The position numbers and the translations under genes are program-made. Below, piece by piece: positions 1 through 4,177 of a stretch of DNA of 5,310 nucleotides; the stretch's first letter is position 1, and the number at the start of each line of letters is the position of its first letter. The notes beneath the pieces are model-generated. The model worked only from the letters and a program-made list of their open reading frames with translations. It made no database searches and had not been told where the DNA came from. The stretch lies in NCBI GenBank assembly GCA_003456125.1, contig DMPD01000122.1, forward strand, positions 1 to 5,310. Reading direction: 5' to 3'. Source of the stretch: Cyanobacteria bacterium UBA8156. GTDB taxonomy: Bacteria > Cyanobacteriota > Cyanobacteriia > Pseudanabaenales > Pseudanabaenaceae.

Positions 1-1
1 C

Positions 2-187
2 CCCCCCCCACCGGGTCCGGGGGCCCCGCCCCGGCGCCGGGGTTCCCCCCCTGCCAATACCCCCCCCCCCCCGCCGCCATCGCCACCCGCCGCTCCGGCA
101 ACACCACCGCCACCCCCTGGGCCGGGGGCGACCAAAACCCAAACCGACAACCCCAACCGCTTTCGTACCGCGCGCCTATATTCATAA
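2..187 (+). CDS. Possible proline-rich C-terminal fragment of an upstream gene (partial)
   Basis: Frame 2 is open from the left edge to a TAA at 185-187. It reads as a proline/alanine/glycine-rich tail of about 61 residues, with a run of six prolines near residues 21-26, ending in a more ordinary polar stretch (TKTQTDNPNRFRTARLYS). Proline-rich tails are common in cyanobacterial surface and regulatory proteins, but no family is recognisable. The support is weak. In DNA this C-rich several frames stay open by chance: frame 1 is also open to a TGA at 256-258. The 13-base C run inside it also makes the frame uncertain. The left end is cut by the window. The region could equally be non-coding or a poorly assembled contig end. 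Confidence 0.3.
   Translation, partial: PPPPGPGAPPRRRGSPPANTPPPPPPSPPAAPATPPPPPGPGATKTQTDNPNRFRTARLYS
60..72. repeat. 13-base poly-C tract
   Basis: Thirteen consecutive C bases lie inside a C-dominated stretch (1-130); a second run of nine C occupies 1-9. Such tracts slip during replication and are also a common place for sequencing and assembly errors, so any reading frame across them is unreliable. Confidence 0.9.
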
Positions 188-193
188 AAAGCA

Positions 194-211
194 CCTGTAA
201 GATTTTACGGG
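194..211. other. Short inverted repeat (hairpin) upstream of the TPR gene
   Basis: Bases 194-200 (CCTGTAA) pair with 205-211 (TTACGGG) around a four-base GATT loop, giving seven pairs of which one is G-T. It lies just after the possible end of the upstream reading frame and ahead of the candidate promoter. No T tract follows on the + strand, so it is not a classic + strand terminator. On the - strand it is followed by TGCTTTTT, which would suit a weak terminator there, but no - strand gene leads into it. It could be an operator or simply chance. Confidence 0.35.
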
Positions 212-219
212 AAACGTTG

Positions 220-249
220 TTGTGTTGGGTCTTCTATTGGATGTATAAC
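220..249 (+). promoter_or_regulatory. Candidate sigma70-type promoter for the TPR gene
   Basis: TATAAC at 244-249 matches five of six bases of the -10 consensus. A weak -35-like TTGTGT lies at 220-225 with an 18-base spacer. Transcription would start near 256, giving a leader of about 24 bases before the ATG at 280. The ribosome site is poor: only a G run (269-273) lies nearby. This is judged by eye from the sequence alone. Confidence 0.35.
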
Positions 250-279
250 AGACTTTGAACCACGGTGTGGGGGCCCTTC

Positions 280-1533
280 ATGGCAACGATTTTGCTGGTA
301 TGCGAAAACCCAGAGCACAGCAGTTTGTGGCAAGCCGCTTTGTTGACCCAAGGGGTTCAGGTCGAAGTGATGGCCAGCGATACCCCCCTGGTGTCGTTTT
401 TGCAGGCGCGAACCGATTGGCCGGCTGCCATTCTGATTGGCATGACCGTGCGATCGCCCGATGGTGCCTCCCTACAGGCGAGCGATCTCAGTCGCTGGGC
501 CAAAACCCAAACCGCAGCACCGAAAATTTTTGTCCTCAACGATAAGAGCGACGCCACAATCAAAGAATCGGAACAGCGTTGGGCCACCCGGCAAGGGGCC
601 GAAGCGATGTTGCCCCAGCTCACGAGCCAAAACCTGGGGATTCTCCTACCCCAAGTGTTAGCCGCTCTCAACCTCCCCTACAACCCGGATCAAGCTCAAG
701 GGTTTATCGATACGGAAGTGGTTACATTGCCCCGCTCCGCCGAAGAATCCACCCCCACCGATGCCGCCGGCTACTTCCGTGCCGGTCGGGAACGCTACCA
801 GCAGGGGGATTACCAAGATGCCCTCAATGCCTTCTATGAAGCCGTGCGCCGGGATGCCACCCTCACCGAAGCCCACCGCCTCCGGGGGGAAATTTATTTG
901 AAATTGGGCAATATCGACAAAGCGATCGCCTCCCTCGACAAAGCGATCGAAACCGATCCCAAATCCGTCGCCAGCTATTGCAGCCGAGCCAGCGTCCGTT
1001 ACCGGCTGGGGGATAACCAAGGGGCGATCGCCGATGCCGACCAAGCCCTCAAACTCGATCCCCGCTGTGCCCTCGCCTACAACGAGCGGGGTCTAGCCAA
1101 ACTGGCCTCCAGCGATGAACGGGGAGCCCTTCAGGATTACAACCAGGCCCTCAAGCTCGACAAAAACTTTGCCCAAGCCTACAACAACCGTGGCACCCTC
1201 CGGGCCACCCAGGGAGACCTCAATGGGGCCCTCGCCGACTACGCCCAAGCCCTCCGCTCTGACCCCAACTACGCCGACGCTTACTACAACCGCGGCAACG
1301 TCTACAGCGATCGCGGCGACTTTACCAAGGCGATCGCCGATTACAACGAAGCCCTGGGCAGCAACCCCAACTTCGCCCAGGCCTACGGCAACCGGGGCAT
1401 CGCCCACTACGAACTGGATCGCACCAAAGAAGCGATCGCCGACACCCGCAAAGCAATTGAATTATTCCGCCAAATGGGCGACGAAACCGCCGCCAAGCAA
1501 GCCGAAGGGGTTCTCAAACAAATGCGGGGTTAA
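280..1533 (+). CDS. Pseudo-receiver plus seven-TPR protein
   Basis: A 417-residue, probably cytoplasmic protein with no signal peptide or membrane segment. Residues 1 to about 130 have the layout of a response-regulator receiver. They start with a hydrophobic strand (ILLVCENPE), carry a second strand ending ILIG near residue 54, and end with GAEAMLPQL near 106-114. The catalytic positions are lost: the acidic pair is C-E, the phosphoacceptor Asp is Gly54, and the usual Lys is Gln113. A linker (about 131-161) leads to seven consecutive 34-residue TPR units (about 162-400) with typical G-Y-A-Y-P spacing, for example repeats beginning AQAYNNRG and ADAYYNRG. TPR arrays bind protein partners, so a scaffold role is likely; the partner is unknown. 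ATG280 is preferred because the receiver-like fold begins right there. A GTG at 265 would add only five residues. Four of the TPRs carry a HIP1 site at the same position. Family assignment of the TPR part is firm; the pseudo-receiver is a by-eye reading. Confidence 0.92.
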   Translation: MATILLVCENPEHSSLWQAALLTQGVQVEVMASDTPLVSFLQARTDWPAAILIGMTVRSPDGASLQASDLSRWAKTQTAAPKIFVLNDKSDATIKESEQRWATRQGAEAMLPQLTSQNLGILLPQVLAALNLPYNPDQAQGFIDTEVVTLPRSAEESTPTDAAGYFRAGRERYQQGDYQDALNAFYEAVRRDATLTEAHRLRGEIYLKLGNIDKAIASLDKAIETDPKSVASYCSRASVRYRLGDNQGAIADADQALKLDPRCALAYNERGLAKLASSDERGALQDYNQALKLDKNFAQAYNNRGTLRATQGDLNGALADYAQALRSDPNYADAYYNRGNVYSDRGDFTKAIADYNEALGSNPNFAQAYGNRGIAHYELDRTKEAIADTRKAIELFRQMGDETAAKQAEGVLKQMRG

Positions 1534-1537
1534 GGTC

Positions 1538-1565
1538 ACCTCCATGCACCTCCATGCAAAGGAGG
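1538..1565. repeat. 10-bp tandem duplication with a 5-bp hairpin
   Basis: ACCTCCATGC occurs twice in tandem (1538-1547 and 1548-1557). CCTCC at 1549-1553 can pair with GGAGG at 1561-1565 around a seven-base loop. This lies between the ends of two convergent genes, where a terminator is expected, but the stem is only five pairs and no T tract follows on either strand. The rest of 1534-1630 holds no gene and no stronger terminator that I can see. Confidence 0.5.
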
Positions 1566-1630
1566 GAAACCAAGCCAATCGCCAGCAAATCTATAGGTAG
1601 GTCTGAAACAGCCTGTCCACCGCGATCCAA

Positions 1631-1897
1631 TCAGGCTTGACGGGAAACCAGCTTTTCGACGTGTACCTGGGTCTGATGCAGCAATTGATGGCGATTGCCG
1701 TCAAAAGACAAAGGCTCCACCCGTTCCGAGAGGGTCGGCACCAGCTTCCGGGCTTGGAGCGCCATGTGCAACTGCAAATGGGCTACATAGTCGCTCATGG
1801 CCTCAGCCCTCGTCATTTCTAGGTTTCTGCTGGCCGGTACGGTCTCACCCGCAAAGCTGTTCCCGTGAAAAACCCCAAAACCCATAGTTTTATCCAT
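1631..1897 (-). CDS. Small hypothetical protein, 88 residues
   Basis: On the - strand, an open frame runs from ATG at 1897-1895 to TGA at 1633-1631. It is convergent with the TPR gene and divergent from the psbP gene. The product has no membrane segment or signal peptide. From residue 28 on (MTRAEAMSDYVAHLQLHM) it looks helical and amphipathic, with many His, Gln and Leu, and ends VEKLVSRQA. I do not recognise a family. The start is uncertain: a TTG at 1939 would add 14 residues, ATG at 1885 would remove four, and ATG at 1816 would leave only the 61-residue helical core. Before ATG1897 only a weak AAGAAA-like ribosome site is present. Reasons to believe it: it is the most protein-like frame in this gap, and the + strand frames opposite look like noise. 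Conservation in other cyanobacteria would be the test. Confidence 0.55.
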   Translation of the reverse strand: MDKTMGFGVFHGNSFAGETVPASRNLEMTRAEAMSDYVAHLQLHMALQARKLVPTLSERVEPLSFDGNRHQLLHQTQVHVEKLVSRQA

Positions 1898-1956
1898 TTT
1901 CTTGCAAATTTTTCTTGGCAAACTTCGAGACAGAGCCAAAGAGAAACCGACTCCAG

Positions 1957-1980
1957 CACCAACACATTCACCAACACATT
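1957..1980. repeat. 12-bp tandem repeat, two perfect copies
   Basis: CACCAACACATT occurs at 1957-1968 and again at 1969-1980 with no mismatch. It is the first of three short arrays in this intergenic region. Confidence 0.9.
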
Positions 1981-2030
1981 CCAGTACGGAAACACCCTAG
2001 AGCTGAAATACCCCAGTCCAAACTGAAACT

Positions 2031-2069
2031 ACCTGTTCAGATCCTCTGCTCAGAGCACCTGCTCAGATC
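2031..2069. repeat. 13-bp tandem repeat, three imperfect copies
   Basis: Copies lie at 2031-2043 (ACCTGTTCAGATC), 2044-2056 (CTCTGCTCAGAGC) and 2057-2069 (ACCTGCTCAGATC). The first and third differ at one base; the second differs from the third at three. Each copy has the core CTGYTCAGA. The next 13 bases (2070-2082) may be a very decayed fourth copy. The unit is unrelated to the arrays on either side. Confidence 0.85.
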
Positions 2070-2083
2070 ACCCGTCACAAGCT

Positions 2084-2131
2084 CAAGTATCCAACCAAGT
2101 ATCTAGCCAAGTATCTAGTCAAGCATCCAGG
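2084..2131. repeat. 12-bp tandem repeat, four imperfect copies
   Basis: Copies lie at 2084-2095 (CAAGTATCCAAC), 2096-2107 (CAAGTATCTAGC), 2108-2119 (CAAGTATCTAGT) and 2120-2131 (CAAGCATCCAGG). The second and third differ at one base; the outer copies are more diverged, as expected for an array that grew from the middle. A half unit (CAAGCT) precedes it at 2078-2083. It ends about 170 bases before the psbP start. Confidence 0.9.
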
Positions 2132-2172
2132 CTCACCCCAGCCAAATCTGGAGTTTTGTTACAAGCACCGCG

Positions 2173-2213
2173 GCATCTACTTCTGTGAAGGTAGCACAGC
2201 CCCAGGTAGATGT
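2173..2213 (+). promoter_or_regulatory. Nested inverted repeat, possible leader structure upstream of psbP
   Basis: CATCTAC (2174-2180) is perfectly complementary to GTAGATG (2206-2212), and 2173-2213 adds a G-T pair. Inside, CTGTG (2183-2187) pairs with CACAG (2195-2199) around a seven-base loop, so the whole element can fold as one stem with an internal loop. A competing stem uses part of the same arm: CCAGGT at 2202-2207 with ATCTGG at 2214-2219. If transcription starts upstream, this would lie in the psbP leader. It matches no riboswitch class that I know. The pairing is seen directly; any function is speculation. Confidence 0.4.
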
Positions 2214-2304
2214 ATCTGGCCCGCAAAGAACCGTAACGTTCGATCGCAAACGCAGGGCTGGCTTCGGGCTAAACTATTTGGCTAAGTGGATTCGGTGGGC
2301 GGGA

Positions 2305-2910
2305 ATGGCGCAGGTCAAGGGCTGGGGGGATTGGGAAAAACAGGGGCGGAGAACACTGAGACAGGTCTTGGTGCGGGCAGGGGGGTTGGCCATGGTGTTG
2401 GTGGTTGCCCTGGGGCTGACCGGATGTGTGACGCAGACCGCGGGGCTGTTGCCCTATAGCGATCCCCGAGACGGTTACAGCTTCTTGTACCCCAACGGTT
2501 GGCAGCCGGTGCAGGGGGCCAAAGGGCCGGATGTGGTGTTGCACGACATCATCGAGCCTTCCGAGAACGTATCGGTGGTGATTGGGGCCCTGGAATCGGT
2601 GAAAGATTTAACGGAATTGGGCAGTGCCAGCGATGTGGGGTTGCGGTTGCAAACCAAAGTGATTGCGGCTCCGGGTTCGGGGCGGACGGCGGAATTGCTG
2701 AATGCCGATCGCCGCGACATCGCAGGCAAAACCTACTACTTGCTGGAGTATGCGATCGCCTTGAATTCGGGGAGCCGCCGCCACGATTTGGTGAGTGTGG
2801 GTACCAGCCGGGGCAAGCTGTACACCCTCAGCGTATCGACCCTCGAAAACCGCTGGCCCAAGGTACGGGATTTGTTTTACCGCGTCGCCAACTCTTTTTC
2901 CCTGGCTTGA
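2305..2910 (+). CDS. psbP: PsbP-family photosystem II lipoprotein (CyanoP)
   Basis: A 201-residue precursor. It has a basic region (RR at 15-16), a hydrophobic core LAMVLVVALGL (28-38) and a lipobox LTGC with Cys41, so it should be a lipid-anchored protein in the thylakoid lumen. The mature part of about 161 residues follows the PsbP pattern: YSDPRDGYSFLYPNGW (51-66), then GPDVVLHDIIEPSENVSVVI, GKTYYLLEYA, the RHDLVSVGTSRGKLYTLSVS block and a final VANSFSLA. In Synechocystis the homologue (CyanoP) has been linked to early photosystem II assembly around D2, rather than being a fixed subunit like plant PsbP. The start is a choice: ATG2305 is the first in-frame ATG, but it lacks a good ribosome site and gives a long signal peptide. 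GTG2371 would give a canonical 20-residue one. The frame is open back to GTG2185, but that part looks non-coding. The downstream gene starts 31 bases after its stop. Confidence 0.92.
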   Translation: MAQVKGWGDWEKQGRRTLRQVLVRAGGLAMVLVVALGLTGCVTQTAGLLPYSDPRDGYSFLYPNGWQPVQGAKGPDVVLHDIIEPSENVSVVIGALESVKDLTELGSASDVGLRLQTKVIAAPGSGRTAELLNADRRDIAGKTYYLLEYAIALNSGSRRHDLVSVGTSRGKLYTLSVSTLENRWPKVRDLFYRVANSFSLA

Positions 2911-2926
2911 TTTTTCCCTGTCTTGA
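2895..2926. repeat. 16-bp tandem duplication across the psbP stop codon
   Basis: TTTTTCCCTGGCTTGA (2895-2910) is followed directly by TTTTTCCCTGTCTTGA (2911-2926), with 15 of 16 bases identical. The first copy encodes the last residues and TGA stop of psbP. The second fills half of the spacer before the response regulator and also supplies the TGA (2924-2926) that bounds that gene's frame upstream. Confidence 0.9.
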
Positions 2927-2941
2927 GTTGCCATTGACTTT

Positions 2942-4081
2942 GTGACACAGATTTTAATCGTGGACGACGATCCCACCCTGCGGATGACTTTGTCCCGTGT
3001 CCTCAAAAAGCAGGGGTATGGGGTGACCACAGCGTGCGATGGCGAAGCGGGGTTGGCGGCAGCGATGGCCGAGCTTCCCTCCCTGATCATCTGCGATTGG
3101 ATGATGCCCAAAATGGACGGCATCGAAGTGTGTCGGCGGGTCAAGGCGATCGAGGAGCTGGCCAACTCGTACTTTATTTTGCTCACCTCCAAGGACGAAG
3201 TGGTAGACCTGGTGCAGGGTTTGGAGAGTGGAGCCGACGATTTTTTGGGGAAACCGCCCAACCTCAGCGAGTTGCAGGCCCGAGTCCGGGCGGGGTTGCG
3301 GGTACACCAAGCCAATCGGGAATTGCAGGAGCGCACCCAGCAACTGGAAAAAGAGCTGAGCCAGGCCGCCGAGTACGTTAAATCGTTGTTGCCCGCACCG
3401 ATGGCGGGGAAAGTCACCACCAACAGCTTCTTCCTCCCTTCGGCGGAGTTGGGGGGAGACTGTTTCGATTACTTTTGGCTCGACGATCGCCGCTTTGCCT
3501 TTTATCTATTGGACGTTTCGGGTCATGGGGTTGGGTCGGCGTTGCTGTCGGTTTCGGTGCTGAACCTGTTGCGGAGCCGGAGTTTGCGCCATAGCTCCGA
3601 TGTGCCGGTGGATTTTGCCCAGCCCGGTGAGGTATTGACCACCCTCAACCATTACTTTCAGATGTCGGCCCATCGGGATATGTACTTCACCATGTGGTAC
3701 GGCGTGTGGGAGCCCCATACCCGCCAATTGCGCTATGGTTGCGGGGGGCACCCCCCCGCCGTGGCGATCGCTGGGGGGCAGGGTCAAAAACTGCAGGTGC
3801 CGGGGGTGCCCATCGGCATGGTGCCCGATTTGGACTACGACACGGCCACCGTTAACCTGCCGCCCCAAACCCGCTTGTACTTGTACAGCGATGGCATTTA
3901 CGAAATTCCGACGGGGGAGGGGAAAATCTGGGGCATTGATGCTTTGCTGGCCACCCTGGTACAGGCTTGCCGGGGGACGGATTCCCCCCTGGCGGCGGTT
4001 CTCGGCACCACCCAAGCACTGCTGCCGGTGGGAGAATCTCCCGATGACGATATTTCCCTGCTAGAAGTTGTACTCTCGTGA
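2942..4081 (+). CDS. Response regulator with PP2C/SpoIIE-type (RsbU-like) phosphatase output
   Basis: A 379-residue cytoplasmic protein. Residues 1-120 are an intact receiver: acidic pocket D8-D9, phosphoacceptor D52 (in CDWMMPKMDG), T82 and K104 followed by PP. A short Glu/Gln-rich coiled coil (about 123-145) links it to a PP2C-type Ser/Thr phosphatase domain (about 148-379). Likely metal ligands are D173 in LGGD, D191 in DVSGHG, D317 in YSDG and the DDD at 368-370. GGHPPA at 268-273 is also typical. Nothing key is missing. In Bacillus RsbU and SpoIIE, this domain dephosphorylates anti-anti-sigma proteins of the STAS type, and phosphorylation of the receiver would switch it. The actual substrate here is not encoded in the window. 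GTG2942 is the only usual start after the in-frame TGA at 2924, and it places the first strand correctly; the ribosome site is poor. It may be cotranscribed with psbP. The sensor gene that follows is a candidate partner. Confidence 0.95.
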   Translation: MTQILIVDDDPTLRMTLSRVLKKQGYGVTTACDGEAGLAAAMAELPSLIICDWMMPKMDGIEVCRRVKAIEELANSYFILLTSKDEVVDLVQGLESGADDFLGKPPNLSELQARVRAGLRVHQANRELQERTQQLEKELSQAAEYVKSLLPAPMAGKVTTNSFFLPSAELGGDCFDYFWLDDRRFAFYLLDVSGHGVGSALLSVSVLNLLRSRSLRHSSDVPVDFAQPGEVLTTLNHYFQMSAHRDMYFTMWYGVWEPHTRQLRYGCGGHPPAVAIAGGQGQKLQVPGVPIGMVPDLDYDTATVNLPPQTRLYLYSDGIYEIPTGEGKIWGIDALLATLVQACRGTDSPLAAVLGTTQALLPVGESPDDDISLLEVVLS

Positions 4082-4090
4082 AGCCATGGC

Positions 4091-4104
4091 GCGATCGCGA
4101 TCGC
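4091..4104. repeat. Two overlapping HIP1 palindromes
   Basis: GCGATCGC occurs at 4091-4098 and again at 4097-4104, sharing two bases, in the spacer just after the phosphatase gene. HIP1 is very common in cyanobacterial genomes. Most other copies here are single and lie inside genes. Confidence 0.9.
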
Positions 4105-4120
4105 TGTCGAACGCAATCAC

Positions 4121-4140
4121 TACCCATAGGGTAAATAATG
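4121..4140 (+). promoter_or_regulatory. Palindrome overlapping a ribosome site before the GAF sensor gene
   Basis: TACCC (4121-4125) and GGGTA (4129-4133) form a perfect inverted repeat around ATA. The right arm includes AGGG (4128-4131), which stands six bases before ATG4138, an ideal ribosome-site distance. As RNA the stem would hide that site; as DNA it could be an operator. The ATG is one base out of phase with the sensor frame (see the sensor entry). Confidence 0.4.
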
Positions 4141-4177
4141 AAGTCTGGATACACACCCACAGGAGCTGCTAGGTACG

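Larger units (their letters stand above)
1898..2304. other. Divergent intergenic region rich in short repeats
   Basis: About 400 bases separate the small - strand gene from psbP. The stretch 1936-2160 is poor in G on the + strand and carries three separate tandem arrays (1957-1980, 2031-2069, 2084-2131). A nested inverted repeat follows at 2173-2213. No HIP1 site occurs here, although they are frequent elsewhere. Frames that cross it lack a plausible start or any family resemblance: the one running from 2007 has no ATG, GTG or TTG before the repeats. It presumably holds the promoters of both flanking genes, but I could not pick a convincing -35/-10 pair by eye. Confidence 0.6.

Noticed and set aside
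658..1407. Long open frames on the - strand opposite the TPR gene
   Set aside because: They mirror the TPR codons, are Gly/Val-rich without domain features, and the + strand frame is a clear TPR protein.
1599..1614. Small hairpin downstream of the TPR gene as a terminator
   Set aside because: Six pairs with a bulge and a three-base loop, and no T tract on either strand.
2084..2131. Tandem array as a CRISPR or plasmid-type iteron origin
   Set aside because: There are no unique spacers between copies, so it is not CRISPR. No replication-initiator gene, AT-rich melting region or DnaA box was seen nearby to support an origin.
2185..2304. Extending psbP to the GTG at 2185 (241 residues)
   Set aside because: The extra 40 residues resemble no part of the family, would put a long basic stretch before the lipoprotein signal, and overlap the inverted repeat.
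2608..3423. 271-codon - strand frame opposite psbP and the response regulator
   Set aside because: It spans two well-identified + strand genes and shows no motif of its own.
3742..3757. G6-CA-C7 stretch as a hairpin
   Set aside because: The two-base loop cannot fold, and the bases are explained by the conserved GGHPPA motif of the phosphatase.
4086..4172. 28-codon frame from ATG4086 before the sensor gene
   Set aside because: It is short, largely made of the HIP1 pair, lacks a ribosome site, and is in a different frame from the sensor.
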